This document shows, in pieces, positions 9,411-18,427 of a DNA stretch of 64,000 bases. The notes beneath the pieces are model-generated. The model was given only the letters and a program-made list of their open reading frames with translations. It had not been told where the DNA came from and made no database searches. The position numbers and the translations under genes are program-made. This DNA comes from Methylorubrum suomiense (GTDB lineage: Bacteria; Pseudomonadota; Alphaproteobacteria; Rhizobiales; Beijerinckiaceae). The stretch covers positions 1-64,000 of the forward strand of contig NZ_BPRE01000004.1 of the NCBI RefSeq assembly GCF_022179765.1, in the 5' to 3' direction. Each line of letters begins with the position of its first letter. The stretch's first letter is position 1.

Positions 9411-12400
9411 GGCAGGATCTCTTTAATTTCCGCGACGTTCTGCTCGACGAGTTCGTTGAACGGCACCAGCGTCGCCGCGTCGAGGTTGCTGACATGCTTC
9501 GAGGAGAGGCTCAGCGTCACACCCGCCGCCTCGTCGACCGGCGCGGCGACCGCCTGGATCAGCGTCTCGGTCAACTCGTTGACGGTCAGGCCGGACGAGA
9601 TGCCTGCGGGTGGCGCGTCGAGGGCGAAGCGCTCCTGCAAGCTGGCGCCCAGTTCGACACCCATCAGTGAATCGAGACCGATCTCGGAGAGTTGGCGGAC
9701 GCGGCTGATATCGTCCTTGGGCAGGCGCAGGATGCGGGCGATATCCTCGACGATGGCATCGGCCACCACCTTGCGGACCGCGTCGATGTCCTGCGCGCGC
9801 AACAGGGCGCCGATATTGATCGTCGTGACCGCACCGGATTCTGCCTGCTGGTCGGTGCCGAGGCTGCCGTAGCTCGGCGAGCGCAGGGTGGCGAGACGTT
9901 CGCGCGCCTTGCCCCAATGCATGGCCGCGATGGCGATCACGCCCTCGTCCGCATCGGTCCCCTGAGCCTCCAGCGCCTCGGCCATGAGGTCGAGGCAGCG
10001 GCGCGCCTCCATGGGCGTGACGCCGACGCGGGACGCCAGCGTGTCCATCACGCCCTTGTTGCGAGCGAGCACGCCGACGTCGCCGATGGCACCCCAGGCG
10101 ACCGCGAGCGCGGGGAGACCCGCCCGGCGCCGCTGACGGGCCAAGCCTTCCATGAAGCCGTTGGCCGCGACGTAGCTGCCCTGACCGGGATTGCCGATGA
10201 AGGTCGTCGCCGAGGAGAACAGCACGAAGTAGTCGAGCGCGCGGTCCCGGGTCGCGGCGTCGAGATGGGTCGCGCCGATCACCTTGGGGGCGATCACCGC
10301 ATCGAGGGTGTCGGGCTCGATGGCCGCGATCAGGCCGTCCTGCAGGACCATCGCGCCGTGGATCACGCCTGACAGCTTGTCGCCCGCGGCCTCGATGCCC
10401 TGGATCAGGGCATCGACCGACCTGCGGCTGGCGATGTCGCAGGCCTTCGTCTCGACGCGCACGCCGCGGGCGGTGAGTTCGGCGATGACCTCCCGTCCCT
10501 CCGCGCTCGGCACGCCGGAACGGCCGACCAGCAGGATGCGCTGGGCGCCGCGATCCGCGAGCCAGCGGGCCGCCTCAATGCCGAAACCGCCGAGACCGCC
10601 GGTGACGAGATGGACACCGTCCGGATTCACCGTGAAGGCTTGGTGCTGGAGGCGAGCGACGCTGCCGGGGGCGGGCGGCGTGACGACGATCTTTCCGACA
10701 TGCCCCGATTGCTGCATGAGCCGGAACGCGTCCGACGTCTCTTCGGCGGCGAAGGGCTGATAGGGCAGGGGGCGCAAGCCACCATCGGCGAACAGCGCCA
10801 TGACCTCGCGGAACATCCGCGCGCCGTCCTCGCCCTGGTGCTGGATGACCTGATCGAGATCGACGCCGAAATAGGACAGGTTCCGGCGGAACGGCCGGAG
10901 GCCGATATGGGTGTTGGCGACGTAGTCGCGCTTGCCCAATTCCACGAAGCGTCCGAACGGCCGTAGGCAGTTGAGCGAGCGCTCCATCATCTCGCCGAAC
11001 AGCGAGTTGAGCACCACGTCGACACCGTCGCCGGTGATGCGGCGCACGTCGTCCACGAAGGCGAGCGAGCGGGAATCGAGCACGTGCTCGGCGCCCAAAG
11101 CTTCGACCAGCGCGCGCTTTTCCCGCGAGCCGGCGGTGGCGATGACGCGGGCGCCCTTCCACTTGGCGATCTGGAGCGCGGCGAGACCCACGCCGCCGGC
11201 GCCGCCATGGACGAGCAGCCACTCGCCCTTGCGCAGGCGGGCGCAGGTGCAGAGCGCGTAATAGGCGGTGAGGAAGGCGACCGGCACGGTGGCAGCGGCC
11301 GAAGGGTCGAGACCCTCGGGCATCGGCGCGACGACCATCTCGGGCACGACCACATGGGTGGCGAAGCCCGATTGCGCGAAGGCGACGACTGCATCGCCCA
11401 CCTTGAAGTCGACCACGCCGGTGCCGATCGCGGTGACCCGGCCGGAGACTTCGAGGCCGAGCCGCGGACCGGCGAAACCATCCTCCAGGATTTCCTCCGG
11501 GAGCATGGAGAGCGCCCAAAGCACGTCGCGGAAGTTGAGGCCGGTGGCCGCCACTGCGATCTCGACCGCGCCGGGGCCGGGCGCAACGCGCTCGGCCGGA
11601 CCCCAGATCATCTCGTTGAGACCGCCGGTGTTGGAGCGCTCCAGCTGGGCTGCCGGAGCCGGATCGCCGCCCAACCGCGCCGAGCGGCCGGAATGGAAGC
11701 GGACCACGCGGGTGGCGTCGGCATCGAGAACGATCTCGGTCTCGGGCGTGCCCGAGAGGATCAATGCGCGCAGCCGCTCCGCCGCGAGCTTCGACGACAG
11801 GGCCGGGGCCAGATCGACCCGGCGAATGTCGAGATTCGCCGCTTCGTTGGCGAGGGTGCGGCTGAAGGCCCAAACGCCGGCCTCGACGGCGGCGGCCTCG
11901 CCACCCGCGTCGCGGGTCGCGCCGGGGGCGATCACCCAGAGACGGGTCTGGCGGTTGCCGAGATGCTCGGCGCAGCGCTTGAGGCTGAGGCACCGATTGC
12001 GCAGGCGCGCCGCGGTCTCCCCGTCAGGCGCGTGTTCCTCTCCGGTGAAGGCACCGGCCAGGAACACCACGGTGTCGGGGGTTTCACGCTCCAGTTCCAG
12101 CAGCGATTGCTCGGAATCGAGAATGATCGAGACGTGGACGCCGCTCGCGATCAGCAAAGTCGCCAGCGAGGAGGCGGTTTCGGCGCCGAAGGCATCGTCC
12201 GAGCCGACGACGAAGGCGAAGCTCTGGCCATGGCCGGAGATCGGCCGGGCCGGGGCCTCGGCGACGAGCAGCAGGTCGCCGCCATTGGCCGAGATGGCCC
12301 GGTCGGCCGAGACGCGCACGAGGCCGGTGGCGCTGAGCGTCCGCTGCCATCCCGCGACATCCGGAAGCCGCGAGAGCGGCTGGTCGGGCACGACTTCGCT

Positions 12401-15400
12401 GAACCAGTCCGGGCGCAATCCGAAGACGAGGTCGCGGAACAGCGAGGCGCCGGGCTCGACGGCGATCAGAAGACCGCCGGTGGCGAGCGAAGCACCGATC
12501 CGGGTGGGCAGGTTCGGCTCGGCTCGGTGAAGGACATCGCTCGCGAGCACCAGATCGAAGGCGTTGGCCGGCAGATCGTCGGCCGCCTCGGTCACGCTGA
12601 CCCGAGCGGGGAGGCCGAGCCGCGCCCTTTCGGCCAAGCGGCGATCGGTTTCGAGCACAGTGAGCGACGCACCGGTCTCGCGCGCCAACGCAGTCGCACG
12701 GGCCGAGAGCGGGCCGAAGCCGACTTGCAGGATGCGCAGGGCGCGATCCTGGGGCAGGCGCTCGCGGCTGCGCTCGACGATCTCGGCGACGGCGGCCGCG
12801 CTGGCACGGGCGGTCGCGCTGCGCAGGTGGAAGGCGTCGAGGGCGGCGGGCGGCAGGCTCGCCGTGGCGATCGTCTCACCCGCAAGCAGGCGCGAGACGA
12901 GGGCGGTGGTGTCGGCCAGCAGCACCAGCTCCGCGGAGAGCTCCGGGTGGTCCGACGCGATCCAACGCATCGTCTCTTCCGGGGCGGGCAAGGTCACGTC
13001 CCGGCGCAGGTGCCAGGTTCCGCCATCGCGACCGCGCGCCTCGTGGGTCGCAAGTCCGCTGCTCTCCAATGCGTAGAGGGCGTTCACCGCCCACGGACGC
13101 AAGATCGGAGGCAGCCGCGGGTCGGCGAGATCGATCGTGCCGTTGCGGCTCAGTCCTTCCGCGAGACGGTAGGCGAGCGCCGTCGCCCATCCCTCCAGCA
13201 GCAGATGGCCCGGACCGAGTTCGGCATCGTTCGGGGCGGTCGCCGCCGCGAGGGCGGGGCGCAGACGATCGCCGAAGACCGGTCGCCGTTCCAGCGGCAG
13301 GGCCGTCGGCTCGGTGGCGAGTTCGCGCGTCTGGGTGATGGCGAACGCATCGAGATCGCTTCCGCCCTTGGCCCGCAGGGCCTGGAACCGGCCCTCGCGG
13401 ATGGTGGCGATCACGTCGCCCTCGGCGTCGAGGAGCGTGAAGTCGGCCAGGATCGAGCGTTCGTTGCAGCGACGGGTCCGGATCTCCGCCCGCGCGATCA
13501 CGGCGCCCGGCCGCAGCAGGCGGATCTCGCCGAAGCGCACGGGTACATACGCCTTGGTGGCGCTCTCACCCATCAACTCGGCGAAGAGCAGGATCAGTCC
13601 GTGGAAGCACGAATCGAGGCGGGACGGCACGAGGCCGTAGCGCGCGTCCGATTCTGCCGGGAGCAGTTCCGAGACGATGGTGGTCTCGTCGATCCGCGCG
13701 GAAGCCGCGACCTGCCGGAAGCTTTCGCCGAAGCCGAGTCCTGAGGCGAGGGCCCGGCGATAGAGGTCTTCGCCCGGAATCGCGTGATCGGTGGGGAGGC
13801 TCACCTCCCGTCCCGCGGGCGCCGGAAAATCGCCCTCGATGATCTTTGCGGAGGCGTGAAGTTGCCAGGCGGCCTGGGTCAGGCGCGGCCGACTGAGGAT
13901 CTGGATCTGGTGACCGGCGAGGCGCACCAGCACCTCGCGCAGGGCCTCCTCGGCGAACACCATGGGGGCCACGATCTCGACATCGGCGAGCGTTGCGATG
14001 TCCGAGCGCAGCGCTTCGCGGGCGACGTGAAGCGCCATCTCGACGAAGGCGGCACCCGGCAGGATCACCTGCCCGTCGATCACGTGGTCGTCGAGCTCGG
14101 GCACGAGCGCCGGATCGAGATGGCCATGCCATTCGAGCCCATCGGACGAGCTGCGGGCGCCGACCAGCGGATGCCAGGGGCGCGGCACCACCGCACCCAC
14201 CACCTCGGCCGTCTCGGACAGCCGGAAGCTGCGGCGCTGCCACGGGTAGAGCGGCAGGCTGACGCTTCCCGCCGGATCGTCACCGAACAGGACGGTTTCA
14301 TCGACGCGTGCACCCGCCACGAGGGCGCCGGCGACCGCCTTGGCGATCGGGTCGCCGCCTACGGGCTTGCGGTGCAGCACGCCGACGGACGCGACCTCGA
14401 TGCCCAGCGGCTCCACGGCGTCGCCGATATGCGGCAACAACGTCGCGCGCGGGCCGACTTCGACGAAGACGCGCGCGCCCTGGCGCGTCGCCTCCTGCAG
14501 GGCGTCGCAGAAGCGCACCGGCTCACGGATATTGCGCCACCAGTAGCCGGCGCCGAAGCGGGCCCCGGGCAGCACCGTGCCGGTCACCGTCGAGACCATG
14601 GCGGTGTGCCCGGCCGATGCCGTCAGCCCGTCGAGGTCGCGCAGGAGCGGACGCTCGGTCGGGTCCATCAACCGACCATGGAACGGGTATTCGAGGTCGA
14701 GCTTGCGCCCGCGGCGACGCTTGCGCGTCAGCGCCTTCATGGCCGCCTCGATTGCGGCCTCGGGGCCGGCGACGGTGATCGCCTTCGGGCTGTTATAGGC
14801 GGCGATGTCGAGGGTGGGGTACTCGGCGAGGAACGTCTCCATTTCCTCGACCGGGCCGAGCAGCACCGCCATGGTGCCGAATCCCCGCGTCGTCTCTTGG
14901 TGCTTGCTGCGGAAGAAGATGACCCGGACGGCCTGCTCGAGGCTGAGGATGCCGGCGGCTTCCGCCGCGGCGATCTCGCCCACGCTGTGGCCGAGGACGA
15001 AATTCGGCGTCAGGCCCTTCGCGCGCAAAGCCGCGGTCGAGGCGCTCTGAATGGCGAAGATTAGCGGCTGCGAGACCCGCGTCAGCGACAGGCGCTGATC
15101 GAGGTCGGCGGCGAACATCGCTTCCTTGAGCGACCAGCCGGACAGGGGCTCGAAGAGGGCATCGGTGCGATCGAAGCGTTCGCGGAACGTCGCGTTGCCG
15201 TCATAGGCCTCGCGGCCCATTCCGACCCATTGGCTGCCATTGCCCGAATAGACGAAGGCGACATCGGCGGCGCGCTCGACCGCCTGCCCGACGACCGCCG
15301 CGTCGTCCTCCTCACCCTCGGCATGGGTGCGCAAGGCCGCGGCGAGGTCGAGACCGGTCCCGAGCGGCGCGGCCAGACGGAAGGGGAGGCGCTCCCGGCG

Positions 15401-16852
15401 ATGGGCGGCGGCCGCGGCGACGCGGGCGATCTCCTCGGGGGAGGTGGAGTCGAGACGCGCGGCATAATCCGCGGCGAGATCGTTCAGCGCCGCCCGGCTC
15501 TGGGCGGAAATCAGCAGGATTTCCGGCGCATGGCCTGTTGCGGCCGGAACCGCCGAAGCCGTCGCCGCGCGGGCCGGGTCGGTCAGGACCACATGGGCGT
15601 TGGTACCGCCGAACCCGAACGAGTTGACGCCGGCGAAGCGCTCGGTGCCGCGCGACAGCGTCAGCGGCGTCCGATTGACCGCGAGGTTCAGGGGCTCGAA
15701 CGGGATGTCGGGATTCAGCTCGGACGCGTGGAGCGAGGCCGGGAACAGGTCGTGCTCCAGGGCGAGGCTCGCCTTGAGCAGGCCGGCGAGACCCGAGACC
15801 GGCTCGGTATGGCCGATATTGGTCTTGATCGAACCGATCGGCAGCGGCGCCTGCCGCTTCTTGCCGAGCATGCCGCCGATGGCGCTCGCCTCGATCGGAT
15901 CGCCGACCGGCGTACCGGTGCCGTGCGCCTCGACGAAGGCGATGCGATCCGGATCGATGGCGGCATCGCGATAGACCTGCTGCAGCAAGGCGCCCTGGGC
16001 GCTGCCGGACGGCAGGGTGATCCCGGTGGTGCGTCCGTCCGAGTTGACGCCGCTCGCCGCGATGACCCCGTGCACGATCCGTCCGCTGCGGGCGGCGGCT
16101 TCGGCCGATTGGAGGATCAGGACGACGCCGCCCTCGGCCCGCACATAGCCATCGGCATTGGCCGAGAAGGCTTGGCACAGGCCGGTGCGCGAGAGCATCT
16201 GCGCATTGGAGAAGGAAATGAAGTTGAACGGGCTGACGAGCAGGCTCGCGCCCGCCACCACCGCGGTATCGACTTGACCGGCCTCGATCGCCGTGATCGC
16301 GGCGTTGAGCGCCACGAGCGAGGACGAACAGGCGGTATCGAGCGTGAAGCTCGGGCCTTTCAGGTCGAAGATGTAGGAGATGCGGTTCGAGATGATCGAG
16401 AGCGTGTTGCCGGTCGCCGCGTAAGCGTCGCTGGAGGCCGGATCGAGGACGCGCAGGTTGCCGTAATCGAGGGAGGAGGCGCCGACGAACACGCCGATAT
16501 CCGAGCCCGCGACCGCGGACGGGCGCAGGCCCGCATCCTCAAGGGCTTCCCAGGTCAGCTCCAGCAGCAGGCGCTGCTGCGGATCCATCTGCTCGGCCTC
16601 GCGGGGCGAGATGCCGAATACGCCGGGGTCGAACGACCAGATGTCGTCGAGAATGCCCGCCGCCCAGGTGTAGCTCTTGCCGCGCTCCTGCGCCCGCGGA
16701 TGCGCGTAGGCCGGGAGCGACCAGCGATCTTCGGGAATCCGGGAGACGGCACAGCGGCCCTCGGTCAGAAGCTGCCACAGACCCTCGATGCTCGACGCTC
16801 CGGGGAGGCGGCAAGCGCGGCCGACGATCGCGATGTTTTTGCGGTGAGTCAC
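9407..16852 (-). CDS. Highly reducing type I polyketide synthase, KS-AT-DH-MT-ER-KR-ACP
   Basis: A single module of 2481 residues. KS about 3-425 with Cys175 (DTACSSS), His310 and His348. AT about 530-830 with GHSVGE (Ser623) and an EYPFHG motif at 721-726, so malonyl versus methylmalonyl choice is unclear. DH about 890-1160 with His923 (HxxxGxxxxP) and Asp1080. A methyltransferase-like region about 1350-1510 has a degenerate glycine motif (VGFGPLS) and may be inactive. A structural pseudo-KR lies about 1540-1735. ER about 1745-2060 with the nucleotide motif GGAGGVG. KR about 2080-2310 with Tyr2227 and Asn2231. ACP about 2360-2435 with Ser2395. There is no thioesterase; a tail of about 45 residues ends the protein. 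The order matches fungal-type iterative reducing synthases. Release is probably by the coupled oxoamine synthase. Confidence 0.93.
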   Translation of the reverse strand: MTHRKNIAIVGRACRLPGASSIEGLWQLLTEGRCAVSRIPEDRWSLPAYAHPRAQERGKSYTWAAGILDDIWSFDPGVFGISPREAEQMDPQQRLLLELTWEALEDAGLRPSAVAGSDIGVFVGASSLDYGNLRVLDPASSDAYAATGNTLSIISNRISYIFDLKGPSFTLDTACSSSLVALNAAITAIEAGQVDTAVVAGASLLVSPFNFISFSNAQMLSRTGLCQAFSANADGYVRAEGGVVLILQSAEAAARSGRIVHGVIAASGVNSDGRTTGITLPSGSAQGALLQQVYRDAAIDPDRIAFVEAHGTGTPVGDPIEASAIGGMLGKKRQAPLPIGSIKTNIGHTEPVSGLAGLLKASLALEHDLFPASLHASELNPDIPFEPLNLAVNRTPLTLSRGTERFAGVNSFGFGGTNAHVVLTDPARAATASAVPAATGHAPEILLISAQSRAALNDLAADYAARLDSTSPEEIARVAAAAAHRRERLPFRLAAPLGTGLDLAAALRTHAEGEEDDAAVVGQAVERAADVAFVYSGNGSQWVGMGREAYDGNATFRERFDRTDALFEPLSGWSLKEAMFAADLDQRLSLTRVSQPLIFAIQSASTAALRAKGLTPNFVLGHSVGEIAAAEAAGILSLEQAVRVIFFRSKHQETTRGFGTMAVLLGPVEEMETFLAEYPTLDIAAYNSPKAITVAGPEAAIEAAMKALTRKRRRGRKLDLEYPFHGRLMDPTERPLLRDLDGLTASAGHTAMVSTVTGTVLPGARFGAGYWWRNIREPVRFCDALQEATRQGARVFVEVGPRATLLPHIGDAVEPLGIEVASVGVLHRKPVGGDPIAKAVAGALVAGARVDETVLFGDDPAGSVSLPLYPWQRRSFRLSETAEVVGAVVPRPWHPLVGARSSSDGLEWHGHLDPALVPELDDHVIDGQVILPGAAFVEMALHVAREALRSDIATLADVEIVAPMVFAEEALREVLVRLAGHQIQILSRPRLTQAAWQLHASAKIIEGDFPAPAGREVSLPTDHAIPGEDLYRRALASGLGFGESFRQVAASARIDETTIVSELLPAESDARYGLVPSRLDSCFHGLILLFAELMGESATKAYVPVRFGEIRLLRPGAVIARAEIRTRRCNERSILADFTLLDAEGDVIATIREGRFQALRAKGGSDLDAFAITQTRELATEPTALPLERRPVFGDRLRPALAAATAPNDAELGPGHLLLEGWATALAYRLAEGLSRNGTIDLADPRLPPILRPWAVNALYALESSGLATHEARGRDGGTWHLRRDVTLPAPEETMRWIASDHPELSAELVLLADTTALVSRLLAGETIATASLPPAALDAFHLRSATARASAAAVAEIVERSRERLPQDRALRILQVGFGPLSARATALARETGASLTVLETDRRLAERARLGLPARVSVTEAADDLPANAFDLVLASDVLHRAEPNLPTRIGASLATGGLLIAVEPGASLFRDLVFGLRPDWFSEVVPDQPLSRLPDVAGWQRTLSATGLVRVSADRAISANGGDLLLVAEAPARPISGHGQSFAFVVGSDDAFGAETASSLATLLIASGVHVSIILDSEQSLLELERETPDTVVFLAGAFTGEEHAPDGETAARLRNRCLSLKRCAEHLGNRQTRLWVIAPGATRDAGGEAAAVEAGVWAFSRTLANEAANLDIRRVDLAPALSSKLAAERLRALILSGTPETEIVLDADATRVVRFHSGRSARLGGDPAPAAQLERSNTGGLNEMIWGPAERVAPGPGAVEIAVAATGLNFRDVLWALSMLPEEILEDGFAGPRLGLEVSGRVTAIGTGVVDFKVGDAVVAFAQSGFATHVVVPEMVVAPMPEGLDPSAAATVPVAFLTAYYALCTCARLRKGEWLLVHGGAGGVGLAALQIAKWKGARVIATAGSREKRALVEALGAEHVLDSRSLAFVDDVRRITGDGVDVVLNSLFGEMMERSLNCLRPFGRFVELGKRDYVANTHIGLRPFRRNLSYFGVDLDQVIQHQGEDGARMFREVMALFADGGLRPLPYQPFAAEETSDAFRLMQQSGHVGKIVVTPPAPGSVARLQHQAFTVNPDGVHLVTGGLGGFGIEAARWLADRGAQRILLVGRSGVPSAEGREVIAELTARGVRVETKACDIASRRSVDALIQGIEAAGDKLSGVIHGAMVLQDGLIAAIEPDTLDAVIAPKVIGATHLDAATRDRALDYFVLFSSATTFIGNPGQGSYVAANGFMEGLARQRRRAGLPALAVAWGAIGDVGVLARNKGVMDTLASRVGVTPMEARRCLDLMAEALEAQGTDADEGVIAIAAMHWGKARERLATLRSPSYGSLGTDQQAESGAVTTINIGALLRAQDIDAVRKVVADAIVEDIARILRLPKDDISRVRQLSEIGLDSLMGVELGASLQERFALDAPPAGISSGLTVNELTETLIQAVAAPVDEAAGVTLSLSSKHVSNLDAATLVPFNELVEQNVAEIKEILP

Positions 16853-17493
16853 GTCGATCCGTTACGCTCGTGATTCCGGTGCGGGCCCCAACCTCGGGTC
16901 GACCGCAGAGCCGAAGCTCTAGTACGGTCCCCAGGCTGCTCCAACCCGCGCGGTCGCCACCACCCCCTTAATCCACGAGATGGGGAGAATGTGTGGCGCG
17001 TATTCATCAATCGATGGCTGGGTGTATGTCGCACAGGGATTCGTCAGGACTGGCAAAGGATCACCTTGGCCGTCGCAGTGTGATCAAGTTTGGCGACGTT
17101 CGCGGATAGACTGACCACAAGACTTCGAACAATTGTGCGCGCCGAACGACAAGCACGCTTCCATCGCTCTGCCGATGAAGCTGGAGCTCGAGGACGCCGC
17201 TCAAGTCATTGCTTGCCTACCGAATTCATACTGCATTGCAAAACTGGCGATCATGCGCCGCCAAGTTGTGTGCGCGGCGATCGCTCGCCCATTCCGGAAT
17301 CATTCTAAGCAACATCAATGCCAGCTGTCTTTGCGATCGATCGCAGCTGCGGGCATGCGGCGATGCCCCTGCTGGTGCCGATCCCGTTGTGTCCGTCGCT
17401 GAACAGCACGGGCGTTCCCGGATAAGTTGTGCAAGCTCCGGTCAAGCGAGGACACGTAACGACCGTCGACCTCACGTGGAAGAGCGAGCGACG
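16853..17493. other. Divergent promoter region, no supported gene
   Basis: This 641-base gap separates the polyketide synthase (leftward) from the methyltransferase (rightward) and must hold the promoters of both. It is less GC-rich than its surroundings. I see no operator-like repeat or RNA structure that I can support. Confidence 0.5.
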
Positions 17494-18411
17494 ATGCAGG
17501 ATGAGGCGGCCATGTCCGAGCGGGCAGGGGCGTTCTGGGACGGCTGGGAGGCATGGCGGCGGGCTCAGCCGAACCGGATCCGGTGGAACGAATCCGCCGA
17601 GATCCTCCGTCATATCAACAGGCGCATCTGCGGCCGCCCCGTCGAGGGCTTCAATCAGGGGCTGATCGAGCGTTTGAAGGAGATGGCAGGGCCGGACTTG
17701 CCCCTCGTGCGCGGCGTCTCGGTCGGCTGCGGCAACGGCGGCAAGGAAATGACGCTGCTGCAGCAGGGTCTCGTCGGTCATTTCGATCTCTACGACGTCT
17801 CGAAGGCCTCGCTCGATGCCGGGGCCGGGCTCGCCGCGGCGTGGAGGCTGACGGAGCGCACGACCTTCCTTCACGGCGACGCCTTCGCGCGGCCCGGCGA
17901 TGGGCGCTACGATCTCGTGTTCTGGGACAATGCGCTGCATCACATGTTCGACGCCCGTGCGGCTCTGCGGTGGAGCTACGATGCTCTGCGGCCCGGCGGC
18001 TGGCTCGTCATGAACGATTTCGTCGGGGCCGATCGCTTCCAGTTCCCTTGGAGCGCGCTGATGCTGGTGCGCGCGGTGCGCACCCTTCTTCCCGCCCGCT
18101 ACCGCCGCAACCCGAATGATCCCGCCAATCCCTACCGCCCTTTCGTTCCGCGCCCGACCTTGGCCGAAATGGAATACGACCCCAGCGAGGCGGCCGACAG
18201 CGAGGCCATTCTACCCGGCTTGCGCGACATCTTCCCCGATGCCTGGATCCGGTCCGTCGGTGGCACGGTCTACCACCTCGCGCTCAACGACATCCTGACC
18301 AACATTCCGGATGGCAGCCGGCTGCTCGCGCTTCTCTTACGGCTCGACGACCTGACCGATTTCATCCCGCATTTCGCCGTTGCCATCGCGCGCAAGCCGC
18401 CCTCCGGCTGA
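17494..18411 (+). CDS. Class I SAM-dependent methyltransferase
   Basis: This 305-residue protein has motif I as VGCGNGGKE, an acidic post-motif (LYDVS), and the DLVFWDNALHHM and LRPGGWLVMND segments typical of small-molecule class I methyltransferases. The ATG at 17494 is preceded by a purine-rich AAGAGCGAGCG; 17512 is an alternative. The frame is open upstream to 17209, but that extension has no family-like sequence. It faces the glycosyltransferase genes, so a role in surface glycan or metabolite modification is possible but unproven. Confidence 0.8.
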   Translation: MQDEAAMSERAGAFWDGWEAWRRAQPNRIRWNESAEILRHINRRICGRPVEGFNQGLIERLKEMAGPDLPLVRGVSVGCGNGGKEMTLLQQGLVGHFDLYDVSKASLDAGAGLAAAWRLTERTTFLHGDAFARPGDGRYDLVFWDNALHHMFDARAALRWSYDALRPGGWLVMNDFVGADRFQFPWSALMLVRAVRTLLPARYRRNPNDPANPYRPFVPRPTLAEMEYDPSEAADSEAILPGLRDIFPDAWIRSVGGTVYHLALNDILTNIPDGSRLLALLLRLDDLTDFIPHFAVAIARKPPSG

Positions 18412-18427
18412 GCCCGCTCGCGGCGCG

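Noticed and set aside
11084..13744. An 886-codon plus-strand frame opposite the polyketide synthase
   Set aside because: Composition is shadow-like and the opposite strand encodes continuous PKS domains with intact motifs.
8037..16852. Reading the PKS as a PUFA or glycolipid synthase
   Set aside because: There is a single ACP and one complete reducing module, without the tandem ACPs or separate domain proteins of PUFA synthases.
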